DNA of 64,000 nt from Sulfitobacter sp. OXR-159 (GTDB lineage Bacteria > Pseudomonadota > Alphaproteobacteria > Rhodobacterales > Rhodobacteraceae). Both the position numbers and the translations under genes were made by a program. Location of the stretch: NCBI RefSeq assembly GCF_034377145.1, contig NZ_CP139707.1, positions 2,740,501 to 2,804,500 on the forward strand, written 5' to 3'. Below, piece after piece: positions 33,996 to 42,144 of the stretch. The notes under the pieces are model-generated. The model worked only from the letters and a program-made list of their open reading frames with translations, had not been told where the DNA came from and searched no databases. The stretch's first letter is position 1. Each line of letters starts with the position of its first letter.

Positions 33996-35158
33996 GTGCT
34001 GTCCTTTGGGGTCTTGCGGGTCAGTTCGACCAATATGTCCATCACGATAGCTGCCGTAAGCGCCAGCACCACGGTCGGCAAAGCACCCAGCAGGATCAGG
34101 TCGGTCGCGGTCTGGTTCAGCCCTTGGAAGACGAACGTGCCGAACCCGCCGCCGCCGATCAGCCCGGCGATGACCGCCAGCCCGATGTTCTGCACCAATA
34201 CAATGCGCAGCCCGGTCAGGATGATCGGCAAGCCCAGCGGCAACTCTACCCGCAACAGACGCTGAAGGGGCGTCATCCCCATGCCCCGCGCGGCCTCAAG
34301 CGCCGCAGGCGGGGCGGATGCGAGCCCCGCCACCGTGTTGCCGACCACGGGCAGCAACGAATAAAGCACCAGTGCGAGAAAGGCGGGCGCAAAGCCGATG
34401 CCCGCAATGCCAAGCGCCCGCGCGCCGGGCAAGTTCGCCCCAACCCAGCCGAGGATCGGGATCATCAAGCCGAACATGGCAAGCGAAGGGATGGTTTGCA
34501 AAAAGCTCAGCACCGGCAAAGTGGCACCGCGCAGACTGGCAAGGCGGTGGCAGAGCACCCCAAGCGGGAAGCCAATTACCGCTGCGGCGGCAAGCGAGCC
34601 GAAGGCCAGCCCGAGATGACGCAAGAATTCCCGCCCGAAAGCATCCGCCCGGCTGGCGTATTCCTGCATCACCGACAGGTCAGACAGCGCGCCCGACCAC
34701 AAGATCGCGCCCAGCACCGCGAGCACCGCCACCAAAACACCGCCGCGCATCAGCGGCCCCGGTGCCATAGCGGCCAGCGCATCGGCCATGAGCAACATGA
34801 AAACAACCAGCAGGCACCAAAAGCCCACCGAGGGCGAAACACGGGCATAGTCACCGGCCTCGGCCAGCAAACCGGACGCCCCTTGGGTCAGCAGCCACAG
34901 CAGACCGCCGACGCCCAAAGCCGCTCCTGCAATACGCAGGCTGTTCCGTCCTGCGGGGAGCCCCATGATCAGACCCGCAGCAATCGCGGCGAGCCCCGGC
35001 AGCACAACGGGCAGAGAGGCCACGCCCCATGCCATCACCCCTTCACCCGCCACAATCCGATTGGCGGCGAGGGTCATGAAAGGCACGCAAAGCGCCGCCG
35101 CGCCCAGCACGGCGAACAAAAGCCCCGGCGCAGAAAACCCTGCGCCGGGGCCGGTCAA
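33992..35158 (-). CDS. yehY: Osmolyte ABC importer permease with long N-terminal region, YehY type
   Basis: A 388-residue permease, close to the 385 residues of E. coli YehY and much longer than ordinary partners. About four extra helices fill residues 1-160. The standard permease domain follows, with PPAALEAARGMGMTPLQRLLRVELPLGLPIILTGLRIVLVQNIGLAVIAGLIG. It overlaps the ATPase gene by four bases and follows the binding protein by 17. Confidence 0.85.
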   Translation of the reverse strand: MTGPGAGFSAPGLLFAVLGAAALCVPFMTLAANRIVAGEGVMAWGVASLPVVLPGLAAIAAGLIMGLPAGRNSLRIAGAALGVGGLLWLLTQGASGLLAEAGDYARVSPSVGFWCLLVVFMLLMADALAAMAPGPLMRGGVLVAVLAVLGAILWSGALSDLSVMQEYASRADAFGREFLRHLGLAFGSLAAAAVIGFPLGVLCHRLASLRGATLPVLSFLQTIPSLAMFGLMIPILGWVGANLPGARALGIAGIGFAPAFLALVLYSLLPVVGNTVAGLASAPPAALEAARGMGMTPLQRLLRVELPLGLPIILTGLRIVLVQNIGLAVIAGLIGGGGFGTFVFQGLNQTATDLILLGALPTVVLALTAAIVMDILVELTRKTPKDST

Positions 35159-35175
35159 TGTCCGCGTGGCGGAGA

Positions 35176-36090
35176 TCAGTCCAGCACCCCGGTCTCGGTC
35201 AGATAAGCGCGGGCCACGGCCTCCGCTGGCTCCCCGCCGACCTGAATGCGACCGTTAAGCTTTTGCAGTGTCGCCATGTCGAGCCCGGCGAAAATCGGGT
35301 TCAGCACCTCGGCGATTTGGGGGTATTCCTCCAGCACTTCGGCGCGGACGATGGGGGTGGGTTCATAGACCGGCTGCACGCCCTTGTCGTCTTCCATCAC
35401 CACAAGGCCGGTCGCACCGACACCGCCGTCGGTGCCATAAACCATCGCCGCATTGACGCCGGACGTGCCACGCGCCGCCGCCTGAATGGTCGCTGCCGTG
35501 TCGCCGCCCGACAGGATGACGGTCTGGTCTTGGGTCAGCTCAAAGCCGTAGGTCTCCTGCATCGCGGGCAGCACGGCAGGGGAGGACACGAATTCGGTCG
35601 AAGCGGCAAGCTTCACCTCACCGCCCTCGGCCACCCATGCGCCGAAATCGGACATGGTGGTGAGGTTGTTTTCCTCGGCCAGCGGGCCGGTCACGGCGAT
35701 GGCCCAAGTGTTGTTGGCCGGGGCGGAATCGAGCCAAGTGACGTTATTCTCACCGCCGTCCAATTCCTTGGCCCGGGCATGGGCCTTGGCCGCGTCTTTC
35801 CAGACATCACTTTCCGCTTCGTTAAAGAAGAAGGCCGCGTTGCCGGTGTATTCGGGGTAAATGTCGATCTGGTCCGACAGGATCGCTTCGCGCACCACCT
35901 GTGTGCCGCCCAGCTGCAGACGCCGCTCAACCGGCAGCCCTGCGTCTTCGAGCGCCAGTGCGATGACATTGCCCAACAGGCCGCCTTCGGTGTCGATCTT
36001 CGACGAAACGGTGATTTCCGCCGAGGCGGCAGAGGCCAGCGCGGCGGCAAGACCAGCAGCGGCAGCGGTAGAGAGAATGCGGGGACCCAT
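35176..36090 (-). CDS. osmF: Osmolyte-binding periplasmic protein, OsmF/YehZ type
   Basis: A 304-residue periplasmic binding protein with a signal peptide (ILSTAAAAGLAAALASAASA). The OpuAC-like fold is recognisable from SKIDTEGGLLGNVIALALEDAGLPVERRLQLGGTQVVREAI and DIYPEYTGNAAFFF. Length matches E. coli OsmF (305). ATG 36090 follows an AAGGAG site. It is first in the leftward yehZYXW-like operon, so the importer is complete. Confidence 0.87.
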   Translation of the reverse strand: MGPRILSTAAAAGLAAALASAASAEITVSSKIDTEGGLLGNVIALALEDAGLPVERRLQLGGTQVVREAILSDQIDIYPEYTGNAAFFFNEAESDVWKDAAKAHARAKELDGGENNVTWLDSAPANNTWAIAVTGPLAEENNLTTMSDFGAWVAEGGEVKLAASTEFVSSPAVLPAMQETYGFELTQDQTVILSGGDTAATIQAAARGTSGVNAAMVYGTDGGVGATGLVVMEDDKGVQPVYEPTPIVRAEVLEEYPQIAEVLNPIFAGLDMATLQKLNGRIQVGGEPAEAVARAYLTETGVLD

Positions 36091-36220
36091 GGGCGAGAAC
36101 TCCTTGAAAGAATGGCCTGACACAGCGACATGCCGTTTGAAAACGGTAAGGTAGCTGGCATTTTCGCGAAACCAAGGCGGGATTGCAGGGCGGCGCGGAA
36201 TTTTTACCGCCCGGGTACGA

Positions 36221-36257
36221 CAAAGGGCGCGCCCGGAGTGACCGAACGCGCCCTTTG
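36221..36257 (-). terminator. Hairpin after the RND efflux operon
   Basis: Perfect 11-bp stem, CAAAGGGCGCG and CGCGCCCTTTG, with a 15-base loop, starting 20 bases beyond the RND gene stop. A T-rich run is only weakly present further on. Confidence 0.65.
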
Positions 36258-36276
36258 CCTTGCCGTCACGCGCCGA

Positions 36277-39200
36277 TCAGGCGGCGCGGGCGGCCTCCGC
36301 CTCACGCGCGGCGCTGCGCTTGAAAAAGAGGAAGTACAGCACCGGTGCCGCAATCAGGGTCAAGACCGAGGCAAAGGCCAGCCCGCCCATGATCGTTGCC
36401 GCCATTGACTGGAAAAACGCATCCGACAAAAGCGGCAGCATCCCCAGAATGGTTGTGGCCGCAGCCAAGAACACCGGGCGCAAACGCGAGGTCGATGCAA
36501 GCACGATGGCCTCTTTCAGGTCCATGGTCGGATCAGCAGCACGGGTAAGGTCGATCTCTTCCACCAGCACGATGCCATTCTTGATCAACATCCCCGAGAG
36601 CGACAACAGCCCCAGAAGCGCGGTGAAGGTAAAGGGCAGCCCCGTCCCGAGTAGCGCAAGGCTGACCCCGTTGACCGCCATCGGCACCAAGAGCCAGATA
36701 ATGATCGGCTGTTTCAGCGCGTTGAACAGCAGGACCGAGATCAGCACCATGATGATGAGGCTGAGAGGCAATTGCTTGCCCAAGGCGGCCTGCGCTTCGC
36801 CCGCGCTTTCCAACTCACCACCCCACTCCATGGCATAGCCTTCGGGGATTTCCATCGCCTCAATGGTTTCCTGCACCTCGGCCTGCACCTGTGCCGCCGT
36901 GACACCGCGCGGGATATCGGCCCCCACGGTGATCACATCGGCCCGGTCGCGGCGGTAGAGCAACGTGTCCTGCGGCTCGAACCGGAAACCGTCGATCACC
37001 TGCTCCATGGGTATCAGCGCATTGGTGTTTTGCGCATAGATCACATGATCGGTCAGCGCCAGATCGGCATCCTGCGGGGCGCGGATCACGATGGGGATCT
37101 GACGATCCCGCTCGCGGAAGGTGCCGCCGCTGGTGCCTTCGGTGGCGAACTTCAGGGTCTCCGTGATCTCGGTCCGAGAGATCCCTGCGTCCTGTGCACG
37201 CTCCTCGGCATAGATCGGACGCAGCACCAATTCACGCTCGCGCCAATCCTGCCGCGGGGTGATGATATTGTCCGATGCCGCCTGCATCCGCGCCATGGCT
37301 TCATCGGCCAGATCACGCAGCACATCGGGATTGCGACCCGAGAAACGCACCTCGATCGGGGCACCGCCGCCGGGGCCAAAGGCCAGACGCTTGGCCCGGA
37401 ACTCCCCCTGCGGGACCGCATCGACGGCAAACGCCTCCAGCGCGTTCATCTCATCTTGGATCACCTCAAGCGAGGTGACCCGGACGATCAGATGCCCGTA
37501 GCTGGGGTTGGGGTCTTCGGCCTGATAGGTCAGCATGAAACGCGCCGCCCCCTGCCCTGCGTAAGAGGTCACGTCCTCAACATTGTCCCGCGCCACCAGC
37601 CAGTCTTCAAGCACGGCCAGATCGTTGGAGGTCTGGTGGATCGACGACCCCTGCGGCAGTTTGTAGTGCACGAAGTACAGCGGTGTGTTGCTGTCGGGGA
37701 AGAACTGCTGCTTGATCTGTCCAAAAAGGGCATAGCACACCGCCGTCCCGGCAATCAGCGCCACGATCACCAGCCAACGCAGCTTGAGCGAGGCACGCAG
37801 CACGGCGGCATAGCCCTTGAAGATCGCCCCGTCATAGCCGCCAGCCCCGCCTTCGGCCCCGCGCTTGAAAAAGTAATGCCCCAAAAGCGGCGTCGCGGTG
37901 ATGGCCAAAAGCCAAGAAAGCAGCAGCGAGATCGCGATAACGGCAAAGAGGGAGAACAGGAATTCACCCGTCGCATCGGGGCTTAGCCCGATCCCGGCAA
38001 AAGCCATGATCCCGATGACCGTCGCCCCCAGAAGCGGGATCTGTGTCTTGCTTGCTGCCTCGGTCGCCGCATCGCGAGAGCTTTTGCCCTGCTGCATCGA
38101 GATTTGCATCCCCTCGGCCACAACGATGGCGTTGTCGACAAGCATCCCCATCGCGATGATCAACGCCCCGAGCGAGATACGCTCCATCTCAATCGCGCCG
38201 AGCGCCATGAAAAAGAGCGTTCCCACCACCGTCAGCAACAAGGTGGAGCCCACCACGATCGCCGCGCGCCAGCCCATGAAGACGGCCAGCACGGCCACCA
38301 CGATGGCAACGGACATGGCAAGGTTTAGCAAAAAGGCGTTCGATGCCTCTTCGACGACCGTGTGCTGACGGTAGATCGATTCAACCGAGATGCCCAAGGG
38401 CAGCGTTTCGCGCAACTGCGCGAGCTTGTCGTCGACCCGTTTGCCGATGTCGACGATGTTCTCGGTCGCGATCCCGGCCACACCGACGGTAAAGGCCTCC
38501 TGCCCATTGTGGCGGATCACCAGATCAGGGTCGGCTTCGCGGGTGCGGTAGATATTGGTCACATCGGCAAGGTTGATGACCTGACCGCCAACCCCCACCG
38601 ACAGCGCCGCAATTTCGGACACACTGTCAGAGCCTTCGGGCCGCTGGATCAAAGTGCGCCCGTCCGCGTCTTGGATGGCGCCCCCGTCGACGATCTCATT
38701 GGCGCTGGATACCGCGCCGACGATTGCCGTGGGTGGGATGCCAAGCGTGGTGCTCAGCGCAAGCTGCGGCTCGACATAGATCACCTCATTAGGCACGCCC
38801 GAGAGCGCCACATCCGACACGCCATCGACCAGCAGCAATTCGCGCCGCAGATAGGTGGACAGCTCATTCACCTCGGCATCGGAGTAGCCTTCGGCGGTGA
38901 CGGCGTAGTAAAGCCCGTAAACGTCGCCGAAACCGTCGTTCACATAGGGCTGCGTCGCCCCGCTCGGCATCGCGGCCTCGTTCACGCGGTTGCGCAGTTT
39001 GGTCCAGATTTCCGGCAATTCAGACCCGTCAAAGGTATCCTGCATATTGACCGTGATCCACGACAGACCGGGCTGGTTCATGGATTCGATGTCCTTGATC
39101 TCGGACATCTTCTGGATTTGAGATTCCAGAGGTTCAGTAACCTCTAGCGCCACCTCCTCGGCAGAGGCACCGGGGTATTGGGTCACGACCACGGCGGTTT

Positions 39201-39327
39201 TGATGGTAAAGGCCGGGTCTTCGAGGCGGCCAAGGGTTGCAAAGCCCCAGATGCCACCCAAAAGACAGATCAGCATGATGATCCAAGTATAGACGGGGCG
39301 GTTGATGGACAGACGTGCGATATCCAT
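36277..39327 (-). CDS. RND-family efflux transporter, inner-membrane pump
   Basis: A 1016-residue pump of the AcrB/HAE class. It opens with DIARLSINRPVYTWIIMLICLLGGIWGFATLGRLEDPAF, an RND N-terminal helix and start of the porter domain. The proton-relay helix has the segment ALIIAMGMLVDNAIVVAEGMQ with its conserved Asp. A mirrored second half includes SLSGMLIKNGIVLVEEID. ATG 39327 lies four bases after the adaptor stop; an upstream extension is unlikely. The substrate is unknown. No outer-membrane channel gene is adjacent. Confidence 0.92.
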   Translation of the reverse strand: MDIARLSINRPVYTWIIMLICLLGGIWGFATLGRLEDPAFTIKTAVVVTQYPGASAEEVALEVTEPLESQIQKMSEIKDIESMNQPGLSWITVNMQDTFDGSELPEIWTKLRNRVNEAAMPSGATQPYVNDGFGDVYGLYYAVTAEGYSDAEVNELSTYLRRELLLVDGVSDVALSGVPNEVIYVEPQLALSTTLGIPPTAIVGAVSSANEIVDGGAIQDADGRTLIQRPEGSDSVSEIAALSVGVGGQVINLADVTNIYRTREADPDLVIRHNGQEAFTVGVAGIATENIVDIGKRVDDKLAQLRETLPLGISVESIYRQHTVVEEASNAFLLNLAMSVAIVVAVLAVFMGWRAAIVVGSTLLLTVVGTLFFMALGAIEMERISLGALIIAMGMLVDNAIVVAEGMQISMQQGKSSRDAATEAASKTQIPLLGATVIGIMAFAGIGLSPDATGEFLFSLFAVIAISLLLSWLLAITATPLLGHYFFKRGAEGGAGGYDGAIFKGYAAVLRASLKLRWLVIVALIAGTAVCYALFGQIKQQFFPDSNTPLYFVHYKLPQGSSIHQTSNDLAVLEDWLVARDNVEDVTSYAGQGAARFMLTYQAEDPNPSYGHLIVRVTSLEVIQDEMNALEAFAVDAVPQGEFRAKRLAFGPGGGAPIEVRFSGRNPDVLRDLADEAMARMQAASDNIITPRQDWRERELVLRPIYAEERAQDAGISRTEITETLKFATEGTSGGTFRERDRQIPIVIRAPQDADLALTDHVIYAQNTNALIPMEQVIDGFRFEPQDTLLYRRDRADVITVGADIPRGVTAAQVQAEVQETIEAMEIPEGYAMEWGGELESAGEAQAALGKQLPLSLIIMVLISVLLFNALKQPIIIWLLVPMAVNGVSLALLGTGLPFTFTALLGLLSLSGMLIKNGIVLVEEIDLTRAADPTMDLKEAIVLASTSRLRPVFLAAATTILGMLPLLSDAFFQSMAATIMGGLAFASVLTLIAAPVLYFLFFKRSAAREAEAARAA

Positions 39328-39331
39328 GCGC

Positions 39332-40411
39332 TCAGTCTCCGAAGCCGACGAAGCGGCGCACGGCGGCGCCGTCTTCAAGCTGGCTTGCGCCACTCACCAC
39401 GATCTCTTGCCCATCCGAAAGGCCCGTCTCGACTTTGACATCGCCGCGCGCGGTGGGGGTGATCTCAACCGCCGTGAGGGCGACCGTGCCCTCGCGTGCG
39501 CCGGTGGGGTCAAAGACCATGACATAGGTGCCCCGGTCATTGCCCACCACGATGGCGGAATCGGGCACGATGATGCTCGACCCGCCGATGTTCAGCGTGG
39601 CGCGCACCTCAACCGAAGCGCCGGGCAGCGGCAAGAAATCCTCGGGCAAGTCCGCGCCAAGGGTGATGCTGTAGGTCTGGCCGACATCCGCCGTCTCGGC
39701 GTTGTATTCGCGGATCTGCATCGGGTAGCTATTGGCGTTCGCCGGGAATTTGGCCATGAACCGAACGTTCGGATCGCGCCCCGCGCGGAGGAACAGGGTC
39801 TCGGGCACGTCAATTTCGACCCGAAGCTCGGACATGTCATGCAGACGCACCACCGGCGTGCCCGCGCTGACGGTAGAGTAGTTGGGCACCAGGCGCGAGG
39901 CCACGATCGCATCGAAAGGCGCGTGCAGGGTGGCATTCTCAAGATCACGCTCGGCGTTGCGCACGGCGATATCGTTCACCGTCACGGCGGTTTCGGCGTC
40001 TTGCAGATTGACCTCGGCCACCGAAGACCCCGCTAATTTTTGATAGCGTTCCATGGTCCGGCGGGCCTGCGCGTCATTGGCCTGCGCTTGCTCTAGCGCC
40101 AGTTCAAACGGCTCTAGGTCCATCCGAGCGACGATTGAATCCTTGCTGACCGTGGCCCCCTCTTCGACCGGAAATTGCTCAATCTGGCCGCCGACCTGAA
40201 AGGCAAGGTCCACGGTTTCACGTGCAACCACCTTGCCGAAGAACACGCGTTCCATCTCGGCATCGCTGACTTTGACCGTCTGCAGCTTGACCACCGGGAT
40301 TTCGGCAGCCGTGGCCATCGGCGCGGCCAGACCGCCGGCCAAGGTCAGCGCAAATCCCATTAGCCGCCCTGCGCCCGAACCGCGCACTGTCTTAACAAGC
40401 CACCTGGCCAT
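39332..40411 (-). CDS. RND efflux periplasmic adaptor (membrane fusion protein)
   Basis: A 359-residue adaptor with a signal region (MGFALTLAGGLAAPMATAAE). The biotinyl-lipoyl halves are DLAFQVGGQIEQFPVEEGATVSKDSIVARMD and ENATLHAPFDAIVASRLVPNYSTVSAG, separated by a helical hairpin rich in Ala/Gln/Glu. Beta-barrel and membrane-proximal domains follow. It lies between tetR and the pump gene with gaps of two and four bases. Confidence 0.92.
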   Translation of the reverse strand: MARWLVKTVRGSGAGRLMGFALTLAGGLAAPMATAAEIPVVKLQTVKVSDAEMERVFFGKVVARETVDLAFQVGGQIEQFPVEEGATVSKDSIVARMDLEPFELALEQAQANDAQARRTMERYQKLAGSSVAEVNLQDAETAVTVNDIAVRNAERDLENATLHAPFDAIVASRLVPNYSTVSAGTPVVRLHDMSELRVEIDVPETLFLRAGRDPNVRFMAKFPANANSYPMQIREYNAETADVGQTYSITLGADLPEDFLPLPGASVEVRATLNIGGSSIIVPDSAIVVGNDRGTYVMVFDPTGAREGTVALTAVEITPTARGDVKVETGLSDGQEIVVSGASQLEDGAAVRRFVGFGD

Positions 40412-40413
40412 GG

Positions 40414-41004
40414 TCAGTCTTCCTTATGAATAGCATCCGGCACGGGTCCAAGGGCGGCGGTCAGACTAAGTTGTTTGAGGGTGCGCAGCTGCGCGAGAAA
40501 ATGGTCACGGTCCAGCGCATGCATGCCGGCGGCTTTGGCGGAACGCTGGATAAAATCGGCAAGTGCCTCGACGGTCAGGCCATTCCGGGTGAGCGCCGCT
40601 TCATGGGGCTGCAACACCTCGGCGATAACGCCACGGAAACGCCCTGCGGAACATTGCAGCGCCTCCTGGCTGACCGCATTGGCCCCGGCGATGAAATCCT
40701 GCGCGTTGGGCATCGCCTGCATGGTGTCATAGCCGCGCACCGCCATCCGGTCAAAGATCAGGTCCAGCTGTGCCCCCAGATCGGGTGCATTGGGCATCTC
40801 TTCGGCGATCTCTTGCAACGCCAATTCGGTGTAACGCCCAATCAGCCCGCGCAGGATGTCATCTTTGTTGCGAAACCGGTTGTAGAGCGTCTGGCGCGAG
40901 ACACCCGCCTCTTCGCAGAGATCGCCCATGCTGGTGCGCTTGACCCCATAGCGGGAAAAGACATGCAACGCAGCGTCAAGCACGGTCTTTTCAAGTTCGG
41001 TCAT
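40414..41004 (-). CDS. TetR-family repressor of the efflux operon
   Basis: A 196-residue TetR-type regulator. The N-terminal helix-turn-helix is AALHVFSRYGVKRTSMGDLCEEAGVSRQTLYNRFRNKDDIL (residues 11-51). The C-terminal ligand-binding domain is helical. It has an AAGGAG ribosome-binding site and is the first gene of the tetR-adaptor-pump operon, so it probably regulates itself and the pump. An imperfect inverted repeat, TTGGACA and TGTCAA (41034-41059), in the upstream gap may be the operator. Confidence 0.9.
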   Translation of the reverse strand: MTELEKTVLDAALHVFSRYGVKRTSMGDLCEEAGVSRQTLYNRFRNKDDILRGLIGRYTELALQEIAEEMPNAPDLGAQLDLIFDRMAVRGYDTMQAMPNAQDFIAGANAVSQEALQCSAGRFRGVIAEVLQPHEAALTRNGLTVEALADFIQRSAKAAGMHALDRDHFLAQLRTLKQLSLTAALGPVPDAIHKED

Positions 41005-41122
41005 GCGGGCTCCTTGGCTGTCGTCAAGGGCAATTGGACAGTTGGACCGAATATGTCAACCTGTAAATACTTGGCCATGCGGCAGGCGCAGATCACATTC
41101 GCGTTTCACACATGATCCGGGC

Positions 41123-42034
41123 CTAGGGCGCGGAAATCAGGCTTCCCAGATAGAGCGTGAGCGGCAGAGTGAAAAAGCTCAGTAATGTCTGCGTGGTGAT
41201 GATGGCCGCCATCAGTGGCGCATCGCCCCGCATCTCACGCGCCAGCGTATAGCTTGCCACCCCGGTCGGCAGGGCCGCGAAGATCAGCGCGATTTGCAGG
41301 GTCAGTGGCGCAGGCGTCAACACCAGCGCCGCCAGCAGCACCGCCAGCGGGTTCACCAGATGTTTGCCCACAATCGACAGCCCGATGACCGAGACAGACC
41401 CCGAAAGCCCGCGCAGCCGCAGATTGGCCCCAACACAGAGCAGCATGATCGGCAGAGCCGCATCGCCCAAAATCCGCGCGCTTTCGTGCAAGACCGGCAC
41501 TTCGTGCAGGCCCGCGAAGTTGAAAAGCACCCCAGCGAGGATGCCGAGGATCAGCGGGTTCTTGACCAGCCCTTTCAGGATAGATTTCCCGCCCCCGCCC
41601 AATTGCCGGGTCATCAGCGTCACCACCGTCACATTCACCACCGGCACCAGCAGCGCCGAGCCCAGCACCGCGATCTGTAGCCCTGCCGTGCCAAAGACGG
41701 CTTCGGCAATCGCAAGGCCGATGAAGGTGTTGAACCGCGCACTGCCCTGCAGCAGCGAACTGGCCTGCGGCGCGGCATAGGCCCGCCCAAAGAGCCACCC
41801 GCAAAAGATCGCCGCAAAGAACCCGGCATAGAGCAGCAAGGCATAATCGCCCAAGCCCCCGCTGAGGTCCGCCGCCGAGATCTTGGCAAAGAACAGCGCA
41901 GGCATCAGCACCCAATAGACCAGCCGGTCATTCAGGTTCCAGAATTTGGTTGAGGGGATGCCGCCCCGCCGCAGGCCATAGCCCATGAGGATCAGCGCAA
42001 AGACCGGCGCGATGGCCAGAAAGATAGTGAACAT
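41123..42034 (-). CDS. AEC-family membrane transporter
   Basis: A 303-residue integral membrane protein with about ten helices in two related halves, typical of the auxin efflux carrier family in bacteria. It opens IFLAIAPVFALILMGYGLRRGGIPSTKFW. The second half includes KNPLILGILAGVLFNFAGLHEVPVLHESARILGDAALPIMLLCVGANL. The transported organic acid or amino-acid derivative cannot be told from sequence. It stands alone between the tetR and TRAP operons. Confidence 0.87.
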   Translation of the reverse strand: MFTIFLAIAPVFALILMGYGLRRGGIPSTKFWNLNDRLVYWVLMPALFFAKISAADLSGGLGDYALLLYAGFFAAIFCGWLFGRAYAAPQASSLLQGSARFNTFIGLAIAEAVFGTAGLQIAVLGSALLVPVVNVTVVTLMTRQLGGGGKSILKGLVKNPLILGILAGVLFNFAGLHEVPVLHESARILGDAALPIMLLCVGANLRLRGLSGSVSVIGLSIVGKHLVNPLAVLLAALVLTPAPLTLQIALIFAALPTGVASYTLAREMRGDAPLMAAIITTQTLLSFFTLPLTLYLGSLISAP

Positions 42035-42116
42035 ATTAACCGCCCGGAAGGATCGCGCGGACCCTAGGCGGCGCTTGGCCCGGATGCAACAGGGGCCGCT
42101 GCCTCAATTGAGGGCA

Positions 42117-42138
42117 CCCCGGCCCCGTAGGGCCGGGG
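42117..42138 (-). terminator. Hairpin after the TRAP transporter operon
   Basis: Perfect 9-bp stem, CCCCGGCCC and GGGCCGGGG, with loop CGTA, starting seven bases past the TRAP permease stop codon. Strong but lacking a clear U-run. Confidence 0.65.
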
Positions 42139-42144
42139 CGTGGA